A stretch of 64,000 bases of DNA from Epiperipatus broadwayi (GCA_028023455.1 JAQFVV010012418.1:6257244-6321243), one strand, 5' to 3'; shown: positions 1 through 15,937, counted from the stretch's first letter. Numbers and translations are program-made. Notes: a model not told the origin generated them from the sequence alone.

Positions 1-2599
1 GAAAATTCTCTTCATATTTTTTTAAGGATAAATTTCACCTATAATGTCTGTAACAAGAGAAAGTACAAATTAAAAACTGGTATTTATCAATTAGAATATA
101 AGGGTGAAAGAGTTATTTTTATTTATTTAGAATAATGCCATATAGTAATAGTAAGAGTATTTATCTAATCTATATTACAACATTAAATACATGATCTTAT
201 TAAATCACTTTATGATGTTAACCAGTAATGTAAGTGAAACCAAAAATGTAAGAGATGTTTTAATTCTTTAAAATTGCTGCACTGGTAAATTAATAAGAAA
301 TGTTGTATATCTAATTCTCTTTTTACACAGTAGATTGGTTCCCAAAAATTAGATGTAAAAGAAATTTGTGTAAAAAAATACATTGTATATATGGAAAATA
401 AGGCGATTTGTTCCAAACCTAAAAAATTGATGAAAATAATTAAATAAACCATATAAAATTTTTTGTTAGAATGTTATATTTTTTGTGTGTTATCAAATTT
501 TACTTTATATACATTGAACATAAATAAAAATTGACTTATACGAACATAAATTTCATTTGAAAAATAAAAAAACTTGAAAATGATAATACTTACAATGAAA
601 CACTCATTGATTTCTCTACACAAACTATTGAAAACTTTAGAATTCAAAACATATGATCATTTCAACATTGTAAGTAAAAAAAATTGAAATAAAGATCATT
701 AATGTAATTTATTGGAATTTATTACTTTTATGTTATTTAATGTATTAATTTTTTTTTTTTAATTTAGCAACTAACACATTTGAAAAAAGAAATTGTAGGC
801 TCCAGGAACTGAACATTTATCAAAAATATGAGTGACATCTTGTTTGTCTATAAAACAGAAAAGTACCCAAGATTTTATTTACTGACACTGTCTGACAATA
901 AACACATTCTTTTTCACATGATTGAAATACATCGCTATCACTAAAACTTGCAATATATAACTTACCATCTATTGATTTTTGGAAAAAATAATAAATATAA
1001 ATTTATTTAATTAAATTTAAATAAAATTAATTTTTTTAACATCAATACCAACAAGGAATATTTTTTATAAATCAAATGTCAAAATACAAACAAAGCATGA
1101 ATACCAAAAAGGTACTTCCCTTTTAAAACAAAATGACAAAAACATTACAATGCAGACAATAACATTTCTCTGTTTGCAGGAATATTGCCAAAAAAAGGAA
1201 TTTTTGTTTTTAAAATAATGAGAAATTAAGAGATGAAACTTTTTTTTTAATTAGATGATAATAACAGACATTAATTTTTTTTTTTAGTTTTGGGACATAA
1301 TCTTGAATAACTCGACCTCAGAAACAAATCTCTAAATAACCACTGAATTAAAAACATTTACACTCTTTTAATAAGGAAAATAAATTATTTTATTTTACTT
1401 ACATGAAATTATTTAGAATTTAAAAAATGTTTAATAACAACTTAAGACATTCTAAGAATTACTTTGAAAATGTAAGTTGATTTTTAAGCCTCCCAGTCAA
1501 TAACATTTGTTTCTTCATTCCAATTATGGATATGTCACAGCAGCTCTAATCGCAAAGTATCATTTCTTTTTCTTTTTTCTAGCGATCATGTTATTTTAAA
1601 ACAACTTGTGTAGAAAGAGAATTTTTTTTTAAAATTCATGTTATTTCAAAATCGTGCAAAAAAAATTCATATAAAAAGAGAATTAGTTGTATATCTTTGA
1701 TGAATTGTTGGGAATACAAAAGTGAAAAAATTACTTCCTAATGAATAAATCACATTCTATTATTTAAAGCTAATCATAATAATGAATCTGCTTATTTTGT
1801 GAATTAAAGATGAGTTTGAATACAGTTTTTTATTAGAATAATTTTACATTTAGTAAATGAAAATACTGGAATTTTTGTTTTATTTGTAACAGAAAATTCT
1901 TAGTATCTTGTAACAAAATTGATATCCACAGTATACACATACATTTAAATGTATTTATATATTTATATACACATAGAAACATTCTTTTAAACCTATTAAT
2001 ATATCTTATAAAATATGGAAATAAATGAAAGCATATTAATAGAATAGAAATAACCATCATGTTGACAGAAATGAAAACACCTTAATGGAATATAAATAAC
2101 CAAGTTAATATAATTCATTTAATTCTTTCAAATAATTTTGAAACATTTCTCATCATTTTTTAAAATTATAATTTTTATTGATAAAAAATGTATAAATAAA
2201 AATAAAACTTTTGAAACACCTTAACTTTTTATTTAAATACTCTATATAAAACAACTGTTCACATTTAAAACATTTTTGTGTAAAGTATTTTGATCTTATA
2301 TGTAGTTGCTTTAAAAATTATGACAGAGATTGAAGTTTTTACAAAACAATGAATAATTTCTTTAAAAAATAAAAAAATAATTATTTTCTAAAAACTTTAT
2401 TGCAATAACTGTTTTTTTCATGTATTTTTTAATATTGTCATTTTGAAGCCTATGTTACAGAAATTATGATGTAAAAATATATAAATTGAGAAGAATGATT
2501 TCTTCTAGTGTTACTGGCAGAATAACCTAATAGTTAAATAGAAATTAAGCTAGGTTAAATTTACATATTAGAAGGGTTATGTAACAAATTCTGAGACAT
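1..2599. other. AT-rich intronic sequence, nothing recognised
   Basis: Very AT-rich sequence with short poly-A and poly-T runs. I see no exon with splice sites, no repeat with clear ends and no protein similarity on either strand. It is presumably intron upstream of the first integrin beta exon seen at 9839, but the 5' part of that gene is outside the window. Confidence 0.5.
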
Positions 2600-6178
<3,579 letters not shown>

Positions 6179-6293
6179 AGTAAACAGGCAAAAACTCTCC
6201 ATATAATAGTGCCACCTTGTGTTAACCAGAGTAATCAATGGATGCCAGAAGGCTTGTGTATAAAATCCCTATCTAGTGCCTACTCATCCAATA

Positions 6294-6335
6294 TCCCCAG
6301 ACTAGTTTCTGGCTTGTGGCCTTCATCAGTGAGGG
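6294..6335 (-). ncRNA. Hammerhead ribozyme motif (family 1)
   Basis: Read on the minus strand: helix I strand ending CTCA, core CTGATGA, helix II GGC/GCC with loop CACAA, core GAAA, a minimal palindromic helix III (ACTAGT), then C as the cleavage nucleotide and the other helix I strand TGGGGA. Helix I forms 5 pairs including one U-G. All invariant hammerhead core residues are present. The 10.1/11.1 position is an A-A mismatch, unlike the usual G-C. The very short self-complementary helix III is the form known from Penelope-like elements, which act best as dimers. Activity is inferred, not shown. Confidence 0.7.
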
Positions 6336-6715
6336 GCCTTGGATCTGAGAGCAGTGCACCTAGATTTTAGGATCTATTGCAACCCTCCAACAGCCATCTT
6401 TTATCTCTACTTCACTACAAAACTATGAGAATGAAATTGAAAACACAATAATATTTTTAATGTAAGCTTAATTCAGCACCCATACATTTTGGTGGTTTTG
6501 GCTCTTTAACAACCATAGCCACCATTATCCTATTAGACAGGATTGGTGTTAAACCACTAAACATCACATGATCACCATCTCATGCTAGCACATAACTGTT
6601 AGTAAATAGGCAAAAACTCTCCATATAGTAGTGCCACCTTGTGCTAATCAGAGTAATCAATGGATGCCAGAAGGCTTGTGCATAAAATCCCTATCTAGTG
6701 CCTACTCATCCAATA

Positions 6716-6755
6716 TCCCCAGACTAGTTTCTGGCTTGGGGCCTTCATCAGTGAG
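6716..6755 (-). ncRNA. Hammerhead ribozyme motif (family 1), truncated helix I
   Basis: Same core as the copy at 6294-6335 on the minus strand: CTGATGA, helix II, GAAA and palindromic ACTAGT, then C and TGGGGA. Helix II loop differs by one base (CCCAA for CACAA). Just past the helix I strand the sequence switches to the plus-orientated copy, so only four helix I bases (CTCA) remain on that side. Confidence 0.6.
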
Positions 6756-7140
6756 TAGGCACTAGATAGGGATTTTATGCACAAGCCTTCTGGCATCCAT
6801 TGATTACTCTGGTTAGCACATATGGAGAGTTTTTGCCTGTTTTACTAACAGTTATGTGCTAGCATGAGATGGTGATAATGTGATGTTTAGTGGTTTAACA
6901 CCAATCCTGTTTAATAGGATAATGGTGGCTATGGTTGTTAAAGAGCCAAAGTCACCAAAATGTAAGTGTGCTGAATTGAGTTTAGACCCATATGACTATA
7001 TAAGCTATTGAGCTTAGAATGAAAATATTGTGTTTTCAATTTCATTCTCAGAGTTTTGTGGTGAAGTAGAGATAAAAGGTGGCTGCTGGAGGGTTGTATT
7101 AGATCCTAAGATCTAGGTGCAGTGCTCTCAGATCCAAGGC

Positions 7141-7182
7141 TCCTCACTGATGAAGGCCACAAGCCAGAAACTAGTCTGGGGA
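7141..7182 (+). ncRNA. Hammerhead ribozyme motif (family 1), best plus-strand copy
   Basis: Helix I strand TCCTCA (7141-7146) pairs with TGGGGA (7177-7182) over six pairs including a U-G. Core CTGATGA is at 7147-7153 and GAAA at 7167-7170. Helix II is GGC/GCC with a five-base loop. Helix III is the palindrome ACTAGT (7170-7175), followed by the cleavage base C at 7176. This copy keeps all invariant core positions and sits in the intact plus arm of the fold-back. Confidence 0.72.
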
Positions 7183-7345
7183 TATTGGATGAGTAGGCAC
7201 TAGATAGGGATTTTATGCACAAGCCTTCTGGCATCCATTGATTACTCTAGTTAGTACAGGGTGGCACTATTATATGGAGAATTTTTGCCTGTTTACTAAC
7301 AGTTATGTACTAGCATGAGATAGTGATCATGTGATGTTTAGTGGG

Positions 7346-9000
7346 TTTTTTTTTCTGTTTAAAACCTTTCTTTAAAAGCAACATTGATATAAAATTGCAT
7401 CATAATTAATAACAACTGCTGAAAATATATATATATTCTAAATTAAAACTCTTTGTGAGGGCAAAAGAAAATTAAACTTTAAGAAACAAACTGTTTCTTT
7501 TATCTAAACTAAATCTACTATACTTTATCAAATACATTAAGTTAGATAACATGATATAAGATATAAATATGAAAAAAAATAGTTTTATATAACAGTTAAA
7601 TGTATAAATACTTGAAATTACATAATTTAAACTATAACTATTACTGACTTGTTAGTAATTTAAATAAATGTTTTATAAAATAGCTCATAAATAAAAGGTT
7701 ACCTGAAGTTCATGAAAAAAGATGGTGAAAGGGATATTATTTCCCAGAAAAGTTGAATTTTATATATAAATAAGTATATGTGCAAATGGAGCTTCTTATT
7801 TGTTTCCATATGTATGTCTTTTCATTTATTTTTTTAATCTTGTAGTTGTCATAAAAGTTTTCCTTCAAGGTTGAGAAGCACATCTGTTGTCACCTACATA
7901 CATGATGATAGTTATCACATTGTTGGCTCAAATTCAGCAGTCAAAGTTGGACATTTAATAGCTATTGGTTAGGTACTGAAGAAATAAAGATCATTTCCTG
8001 GTACTTAACTGCAAATGGTTATTAACTTAACCACTAATAAAGGTTAAGAAGAAACAGAATCAGTGGCAAATAAAAACAGAATAAATATTCTGAACTGCTC
8101 TTTTTACATCATTCTTTTTTTATTATTAATAAACCTATTCATTTACCTTTTTTAAAATTAATAAACTCATTTACCAATTTTTTGAATTAACAATGACCCT
8201 GATTTACTAAATATTTTAAATTAACAAAGCCAGTATTACCTATTTACACAATTGACTAATTAGATAAACCAGTAATTATTTTCATTTATGGGTTTACAAT
8301 TTTTTTTAATTTAACAAATCTGCTCATTTATAGATGACAATAAACTATTATTTATTAAAACCCAACCTTTTCAAAACTAGGAACAACATTTTCTGAGAGT
8401 TTTAACTGATAAAAAAAGTACAAAAGAATTGACACAAGTTTTATAGATTATTATTAAGTGTTGTTCCTATAATATAAATTCTAAAACAGTTATTTGAAAT
8501 AATTTTAATTAAAAAATGAGTTTTTTTTTTTATCTCTTTAAAGCTAAAATAAAATTGACTTAAATTAACTATATACATAGATTTTTATCAATGTGTGTGT
8601 ATATATATAATAGAAACATATACAAAAAAACTTAATGATCTGAAATTTGATTTATAATTTTCCAACCACTACATTTATAAAATAAAGATTGAAATAGAAG
8701 AGTTACTATTCCAATATATATATATTTAAATTTTATTCTTATCCCAGTACACCATTCAGCTTAGTTCAGTCATATCATAATCATCCATCAACCCAGAAAT
8801 CAGACCCATCTCTTTCATTCTGGATGCATTTTTGAATCACTTTTTTTTCAAATAAGACATACATAACTCATATTATAATTTTAACTTTTCGTACATTTTT
8901 TAACTTTACTTACTTTTTTTGGGATACGCTATTAATTTCATATGTTTAATTTTTAATACATATATGTCAAACTTGTATTTTTCATCACAATATTCTGAAA
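7346..9000. other. AT-rich intronic sequence, nothing recognised
   Basis: No gene, RNA or bounded mobile element is recognised. Several TA microsatellites occur (about 7425, 8600 and 8715). Confidence 0.45.
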
Positions 9001-9115
9001 CATGACCAAAGACATGTGAAAAGGCAAATGATCCCCAAAATGCACATTTCATGTTGAATCAACACTCATCAGTTGATCCAAATCACAATCTCTTATACAT
9101 ATTTTCTTCATTTGT
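9001..9115. repeat. Partial arm of fold-back family 3
   Basis: This block resembles the left arm of the fold-back elements at 42350-43100 and 47221-48222: a short string around ATGACCA, then AAATGAT, then CATTTCATGTTGAA, CTCATCAGTT and a TCTTATACAT-like end in the same order and spacing. Only one arm is evident here, so it is a truncated or old copy. Confidence 0.55.
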
Positions 9116-9838
9116 TTAGGAGTTTATAGCTAGCAATTTACTATAGTTCAATTACAAGTATCAAATTTTTGAACACAACTTTTCTGCAAACCACTTTGTA
9201 TAGTTATATTAATGGTTATTATTGATTATCTTTAGCCCAAATATACTCAGTTTATTTAATTAATAATACGTGTGCATTGTTATAGAGGACATCAACACCT
9301 GATTACATTGACAATGTTGTCAATTTTGATCACTTTCACTACACCACTCTTAAACAAGGCAGGGACAGATTTTATCCCATTTTAATAATTTATGAATCAT
9401 TCATTGCACTGTAATATATTTTCAAATTTTATTTTTACATCAATGTAACTTTCAACTTAGCTTATAGTAGCTAATGTATCCACTTATCATATTGATTATC
9501 TGGGATATGTTTTTTTAGATTTACATAAATTTTTATTGATAGGTGGACCCTAGCCAGCAATTGCGTTCAAATGTTCATCAGTAAATAGTAATTTAGATAT
9601 TTTTAAGTGAAGTATAAACCAAGGAAAAATATAAAATCTTATTAACTAATAACTAATGTGAGAGTTATTGTCTTCTTCAATGTTTCTCTGTAAAGAGATT
9701 TAGGAGGTCTCTTTGTTTTATAGTCGAATATTTAAAGATTTGTTTCACTTATGTATAATAAGTGCTAATATATTTTTGTTTTTACTTAATAGCTATTTTT
9801 ACTATAAAAATTATAATACTTTAAATGTTTTATTATAG

Positions 9839-9922
9839 TCTGAAATTGGATGGCGAAATAAATCAAGAAGAATTATTATTTACTCTTCTGATGCTACATT
9901 TCATTTCGCTGGAGATGGTAAG
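9839..9922 (+). CDS. ITGB: Integrin beta subunit, exon (beta-I domain, central part)
   Basis: This 28-codon exon lies between acceptor TATTATAG (ends 9838) and donor AAG|GTAATT, phase 0 at both ends. It encodes SEIGWRNKSRR, then IIIYSSDATFHFAGDGK. It matches the beta-I (von Willebrand A-like) domain of integrin beta subunits, where GWRN and the (T/S)DA..HFAGDGK block are nearly invariant; the Asp of SSDA corresponds to the ADMIDAS Asp251 of human beta3. Integrin beta is a type I membrane receptor chain pairing with alpha to bind extracellular matrix. The upstream exons with the MIDAS DxSxS loop are outside the window. Which paralogue this is cannot be told. Confidence 0.95.
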
Positions 9923-10804
9923 GTAATTGTATAGTTTACTGATGTATATTTTAATTAACATTAGTTATACATATACACTATTATTCTTTAACTTTATATA
10001 TAATTATTCTTTACAATATTATTTATAGAAGTTGAATAAATATGTAGCAGTGATTTATATTTCAGTCACAGATGATATAATTGTGAAATTAATAAATTCT
10101 AAAATGCCTGAATAGCATTGATGGAATTTATGAAAAAAATAAAATATTAATTGTTATAAGGGATTTTTAATAATTAACATCTTGATGTATTATTACAAGT
10201 GTAATATAATTTTAATGGAATAAGTTATTAATGAAGAAATGTCATGCATTAGATTGTAAAAATATTATTATTACTGAAAGGAATTTGCAAGTAAATAAAA
10301 AAAGATCTTTGGATTTTTTTTTTCTGAGGCCTTAAAAAACTGAACAGAACAAATTCTTAAAACTCTTATGTTACTAAAGCTAATCATGAGCAATTGATGC
10401 TCTGTTAGTAACTAAAGCCAGATAACGCTAAGAATCATTGATTTACAGATTTAGATATCATCTTATCATGTCCATTATTTTTAAATAAAAAAATGTTGCA
10501 CTATATAAAAAAAATTCCTTACTGTAAAATGTGACATTCTCAGATTTTATAAAGTTAGAAAAAAATGTGAAGATTCAATTGATTTAAAAAAAGATCATAT
10601 ATTTCACTAAAACATCACAAGCACTGAATTCCACAAATAGAATAAAATTCCTTATAAATAAAAAATTTAAACATAGCACTGTTAACACCAGGGTTATATT
10701 ACATAGAATGGAAAGACTAGGTATTGAATTTACTGATAGCCACAAAATTCAGATAATTCATTTTTATGACCCAATAAGTAGATAATTTAAACAATTAAAA
10801 AAAA
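9923..10804. other. Intron, nothing else recognised
   Basis: Start of the 6.5-kb intron between exons 9839-9922 and 16458-16535. It is AT-rich without recognisable features. Confidence 0.6.
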
Positions 10805-10912
10805 AAAGCAAAACTCTCCATATAGTAGTGTCATCTTGTGCTAACAAGAGCAATCAATGGATGCCTGAAGGCTTGTGCATAAAATCCCTATCTAGTGCCT
10901 ACTCATCCAATA

Positions 10913-10948
10913 TCCCCAGACTAGTTTCTGGCTTGTGGCCTTCATCAG
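10913..10948 (-). ncRNA. Hammerhead core (family 1) without helix I
   Basis: On the minus strand CTGATGA, GGC/GCC helix II, GAAA, ACTAGT palindrome and C are intact. The helix I strand before CTGATGA is lost because the element switches strand at that point. It could not fold as a complete single-molecule ribozyme. The adjoining plus fragment from 10949 has lost the first core C (GTGATGA). Confidence 0.5.
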
Positions 10949-11009
10949 TGATGAAGGCCACAAGCCAGAAACTAGTCTATATATGGTGCAGTGCTCTCAG
11001 ATCCAAAGC

Positions 11010-11051
11010 TCCTCACTGATGAAGGCCACAAGCCAGAAACTAGTCTGGGGA
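11010..11051 (+). ncRNA. Hammerhead ribozyme motif (family 1)
   Basis: Identical architecture to 7141-7182: TCCTCA (11010-11015) pairs with TGGGGA (11046-11051), core CTGATGA at 11016-11022, GAAA at 11036-11039, helix III palindrome ACTAGT, cleavage C at 11045. All invariant core bases are retained, in a separate locus 4 kb from the first block. Confidence 0.72.
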
Positions 11052-11190
11052 TATTGGATGAGTAGGCACTAGATAGGGATTTTATGCACAAGCCTTCTGG
11101 CATCCATTGATTGCTCTTGTTAGCACAAGATGGAACTACTATATGGAGAGTTTTGCTTTGTTTTGAATTGTTTAATAACAATTATGTGCT

Positions 11191-12607
11191 AGTATGAGAT
11201 AGTAATCATGTGAAGTAGATAGTTTTTATATAGATAGATAAACAATGTTGTTCATGGAAGATTTTAATGTTAAAATTTAAAAACAATTGAAAAATGAAAT
11301 GGCCATGAGAAATTTTGGTTATAAAGATGTAAATGAGACACAATATTATATCATGGATTTAAAAAAAACCCCAATAACTGTACATTATAAATGTTTTTGT
11401 TAAGAAAACTCTAAAGAGGACATGGAGGCATCTAAATAAAAGTATATTATACTGGATTATAATTTACTAACAAAAAATATAGATTTCAAGATTATAAGGT
11501 GCTTAATAAATTTCAAATTGATTAGTAAGACAAAGATTATTTTAAAAAAGACCGCACCACAAGTTAAATTGTTTATATTTTTATTCTTCCAAAATAGTTC
11601 AATGAATTTACATTAATATGTACAAATAATTTTAGAATAATAAACTGAAATGGGTTTATACTCGAATAAAACTAATAAAAAGTAATGGATACTTCATTAA
11701 GAATAGCCACATAATCTTTACTTTCTAAAGGACTTGTCAAAAGAATGAACCAAAAATATGTAACAATTGTTATAAGAAAACAACAGATATGCATGTGCTT
11801 TAGATATTTAGGTTTTTATCCTTTTGTGTATGATAATTAATATATATCTAATGAATACTTACTCTTTTATAAAACTTTTTGTTTTTATCAGTCTTTATTT
11901 CCTTTTTTTCATTCATTATTAAGTATTTTGTGTCATGTTATAATCTTTAGAATTGTCATATTATGGATCAGATAGCTGTATATATTTTTGAGATGCAAAT
12001 TTATCATTTCTTATGTAAAATCATTCATTTTATTTCAAAATGTATTTAGATATCTTCTTAGGTTGGTATTGCACATGAAAGAGCATCTGATACACCACAG
12101 AGAGAATAAGATGAAAGCACTTGCCCAAATGTATGAATAGTTTTCTTCAGCAAAGGATTATAAAAGAGTCTGAATATTATTATTTTTTTTTTGTATAATA
12201 TGGTTATACATGAATAAATATTAACAAAAGAAGGATATGTAAAAAGGAAATGGGATTGAGTTTCAGTCTCTCTATGGAATAACCAGCATGTATTTTCTGT
12301 ATTTATGTAATATCTTCTGTATCTGTAGAAGTGTAAGATGGAGAGTGCTTCAAGATTTAACTTCAGTAAAAATCATAAATTTTGGATTCTAATGATCAGA
12401 ATTTGATTTTTGGGTTTAGTTGTTTATTAATAATATTTAGAATCAGTCTTTTATTATATAATTCTAGAGGGAGAGTAAATTATTTGCTATATATCACAAT
12501 ATTTACATTTGAGGGATCGATAAGAAAAATTTAGGATTTTGAGGATCAACGTAAATAATCTTTAAAGCTTGGAGTTTACTGGGATTCATACTTGATTTGA
12601 AAAAAAT
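11191..12607. other. Intron, nothing else recognised
   Basis: AT-rich intron sequence. I see no coding or structured feature that I can support. Confidence 0.5.
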
Positions 12608-13435
12608 CTTTAGTGTGTTTATAAACATATTATACAATAAATGAAGGTGGATACTCATCTTTATTGTAAAAAAGAATATTGCTTTGACAACAGATTGAGA
12701 TTGTGGATTGTTATTGATTTTGGTATTGTTAGTTGGATTGCTTTCATACATTTACATTTATAAACATATCTACAACTTGTGACATTATTAGCTTTATTAT
12801 CTAAATAATACAAATTTCAGTGTAGTTTGAAAGTTATAATTGATTTATTTATCTGTGTGCTTTTTTGGAGCAGTTTATATTTGCCTGTTTAATGAAGTTT
12901 ATTTAAATTTGTTTGAATTAATAATTTCACTCTCTTTAGTCAAGATGCAATCTTTAGTATCTATATAAACATGTTAAACCATAAATAAAGATAGATATCC
13001 ATCTTTATTGGGAAATGTAGATTGTCTTGGCACAAGATTGAGATTGTTGATCATTATTGATATTGGTATTGTTGAAGTGTGGGCTGCTTTTATGTATTTA
13101 CATTTATAAACCTATCTATAATTTGTAGCCTTATTAACTTATTATTTAAGTAATACATAGTTTTAGTGCAGTTTGAAAGTTATACTTGATTATTTGTTAG
13201 TCTGCTTTCAGAAGAAATTATATGTGCCTGTGAGGTTTATTTAAGTTTCTTTGCATTAATAATCTCTCTCTGTAGTCAAGTTGCAATTTTTAATGTCTAT
13301 GTAAACAAATTAGACAATAGATAAATATAGATATCCACATTTATTGTAAAAAGGAAGTTGACTTGATAAAACAAATTGAGATTATTGATTGTTATTGATA
13401 TTGGTATTTTTTATATATGGATTGCTTTCATGTAA
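12608..13435. repeat. Tandem repeat, about 345-bp unit, ~2.4 copies
   Basis: Units begin near 12613, 12957 and 13298 with related strings (TATAAACA, then TAAATA/TAAATGAAG, then GATA(T)CCATCTTTATTG, then TTGAGATT, then TTGATATTGGTATT). The first two units run through TTTATAAAC, AGTTTGAAAGTTATA and a TAGTCAAG(A/T)TGCAAT end. The third breaks off at the CA microsatellite (13439). Units are clearly diverged by substitutions. A dispersed partial copy is at 38325-38440, so the family is not confined to this array. Confidence 0.85.
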
Positions 13436-13438
13436 TTA

Positions 13439-13466
13439 CACACACACACACACACACACATATATG
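13439..13466. repeat. (CA)n microsatellite with short TA tail
   Basis: Eleven CA units followed by TATATA. It marks the point where the third ~345-bp repeat unit stops. Confidence 0.9.
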
Positions 13467-14288
13467 CCAAAAATTTAAATGGAGATAAATTATTTAATGT
13501 CGATACGAAAGAATTTAGCTTTAAATCTTAGAAAAAATAATAAAAATTATATTATAAACCTTGTAAGCCCATTAGTTTCATTATAACAAACCAAATGAGT
13601 ATTTACAAGTAATTCTTTTTTAACATACTACCTTCAAGACTAGTTTCATTAGCACATTCTCAAAAAAAAAAAAAGACTTTTAGTTAATTTTACATTTATT
13701 TATTTCTTACATCAGCTTAATTGCTTGAAATATTTACTCTTGTTTTCCTCAAATCTTGTAGCTATACAAATTATTCATCCATAATATGCCAATGTTTTGG
13801 AATATTATAGAAAAGCTTACAGGTCACTGAAGCTTAACAAAACTGGTTGTGAACTATAAACTTAATAAATGAAAATTCTCGATTCTTTATTATTGTAGTA
13901 GTATAAAAATATCATTAAACCTATTGCCATTAAATAAGCTGATTAGACAATTGTATGACAATGTTAACATATTTTGGACCAATAAAAAATTACATCAAAC
14001 TAATTTTTTAAAAAACTATTTTTCTTATTAATAGAATTATTATTGTATCGTTTTCTGTCTAATCTATTTTATTACACTCAAACGGCTTGATGATTAGGTT
14101 TGTATATCTATTCAGAATATATCTGTTACCTACCATACCTGCATTTAATCTACGTTAATTCATATAACCATTTAAGCTTTAGCATAAGTGTTGTATATTT
14201 CCAGGTAATACGGCCCTACTTATAAGGAATTATCTATACATGCTTGTGAAAAACCCTCAGCACTTATATGCAGTGGTAAACATGATCT
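13467..14288. other. Intron, nothing else recognised
   Basis: AT-rich intron; no supported features. Confidence 0.5.
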
Positions 14289-14701
14289 ATCTAGGTCAGA
14301 GGTCCCCAACCTTTTTGCACTTAAGAGCACATTCTATAATACTGGACAGGTGGTGGGCACCATTTATTTTTTCAACCAGGTGGCAGGCAACATTTAGTTT
14401 TTCAATGTAAATTTATAGTTGGATATTTTTAATAATACACATAATGTACAAAAAATATTTATTTCAAAAATAAAATTTTAACATATAATTAACGTTTATA
14501 TTTTTACGCTGTAAAAGTATAGTATGCCCTTCAATTTGATTACAATATAATACAATAATTTATAAAAAAATTTAAAAATTAAATTTATTTGTATCAGATA
14601 AATAATTTTTTATCATGTTCGGATGGTGGCGGGCACACATAAAATGGTCTGCAGGCACCATGTTGCCCATGGGCATAGGGTTGGGGACCCCTGATCTAGG
14701 T
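14289..14701. mobile_element. Non-autonomous hAT-type DNA transposon (MITE)
   Basis: A 397-bp element (14297-14693) flanked by a perfect 8-bp target duplication ATCTAGGT (14289-14296 and 14694-14701). Its terminal inverted repeats are CAGAGGTCCCCAACC on the left and the complement of GGTTGGGGACCCCTG on the right, differing at one position. The 8-bp duplication and CAG(A/G)GGTCCCCAACC ends are the hallmark of hAT-superfamily elements. There is no transposase; the interior has a repeated GGTGG(C/T)(A/G)GGCA string and AT-rich filler. It must have been moved by a transposase supplied elsewhere. Confidence 0.93.
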
Positions 14702-15866
14702 CTTAGCATAATTAAGAACAATTTAATCTACTTAAGATAGATGCTAACTTTTATTCACATTGTCACCTTTAATAGTTTAACTTTTATTTTTTTATTAGGT
14801 GCCAGGATTCTGTTTTAGATATCCCTATTAAATCGACAATGGAGTGACCCTACCCTGTAATAAAAAAGTCTCTTTCAACACCAGGGAACAAATAATCCCA
14901 CATATTAAATATATATGACATGAATTTTAGTGGACTAATGGAAGTATATATATATATCTTGATACCCAGGATACCTGAAATATAATGAAGTGTGTTGGTA
15001 TCAACAGTTGAATTTTTCAAAGAAGATCGCTGATAGAATACATTTACAAGGCTTAAACAAAGACACACTGTAGTTCGCTTTTTTATAGAGCATATTTATT
15101 TTATTCAATAATAAAAAAAATAATATAATTATAAAATTTCTGGGATCCATTAATCCTATTTATAGTTCATTTGGTTTTTTTTTTTTCTTATAGTTTACGT
15201 GATATGTGGAATATCTTAAAAGTTACTTCAATAAATATCATGAGTTCACAATTTAAATTCTTACCAGTAAGATTGTCCAGTAGAATAGTTCTTTGGCAAT
15301 AAATATAATCATCAGGCCATTTACTCTGATTTTCATGTTAAGTTCTTGCTTTTACTCGATGCTTCTATCTCAGGCAGGTGATAACTTCACTCTTTTAAAT
15401 CATCACACAGATATCCAAGAGAAAGGAAAGACCGGTGATATACAGGTGTTCTAGCCACCCATCTGAATATTGGCAACTCTAAGTCACATATCCAAGAAAA
15501 AAAAGAAAAAAGCCCCTTCATTCATGTCCGTTTTATATCCCCCCAGAAAACCAATCATGCATGTGTACATTGAACACCTCCCAAATTCCTTCTTTAAAAC
15601 TTTTATCTTCCATTAGATTTTTGTTATTCAAGTTCTCTTTCTTGTAACTATCATGGCCTTATTTAATTACCAATGTCACACTCTGCAGAACTTTTAGCAA
15701 CAGTTCAAATCAATAGTCACTTTTATTATTTAAATTTGGTCTCTATTTCTTTATTTAAAAAAATACAATGTGTATGCCTCAAGGAAAAGAAAATATTCTA
15801 AGTTTAATCAAATAAAAGATTTATTATATATACATATATATATAAATTTACATACCCTACTTTCTT

Positions 15867-15870
<4 letters not shown>
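14702..15870. other. Intron with a less AT-rich block
   Basis: No coding feature is supported. The stretch from about 15330 to 15760 is noticeably less AT-rich and more complex than its surroundings, which suggests a decayed mobile element, but I find no ends, repeats or protein match. Confidence 0.4.

Positions 15871-15937
<67 letters not shown>
15871..15937. repeat. Poly-A run followed by (TA)n
   Basis: 31 consecutive A residues followed by about 17 TA units. This could be the tail of an old retroposon inserted in the plus direction, but no body with recognisable box A/B or reverse transcriptase precedes it. Confidence 0.9.

Larger units (their letters stand above)
6179..7345. repeat. Fold-back repeat family 1 carrying hammerhead motifs (copy 1)
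   Basis: Three segments of one repeat. Segment 6179-6606 is in minus orientation, 6607-6752 is a second partial minus copy, and 6753-7345 is a plus copy, so the block forms a large inverted repeat with its turning point at about 6752. Each segment carries the shared end starting near AGGCAAAAACTCTCC and the interval with the conserved core CTGATGA...GAAAC (see the three ribozyme entries). There is no coding capacity; short open frames that recur between copies are by-products of repeat conservation. Partial tandem plus inverted copies resemble the terminal-repeat arrangement of Penelope-like elements, but no reverse transcriptase is attached, so the assignment is inference. A related block lies at 10805-11190. 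Confidence 0.85.
10805..11190. repeat. Fold-back repeat family 1 carrying hammerhead motifs (copy 2)
   Basis: A shorter relative of 6179-7345. A minus arm (10808-10948) turns at a perfect palindrome around TTCATCAGTGATGAA (10941-10955) into a 36-bp plus fragment. After a short AT spacer (10978-10987) comes a second plus arm to about 11180. Three ribozyme-core copies lie within 140 bp. The terminal string TATGGAGAGTTTT is shared with copy 1. Confidence 0.85.
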
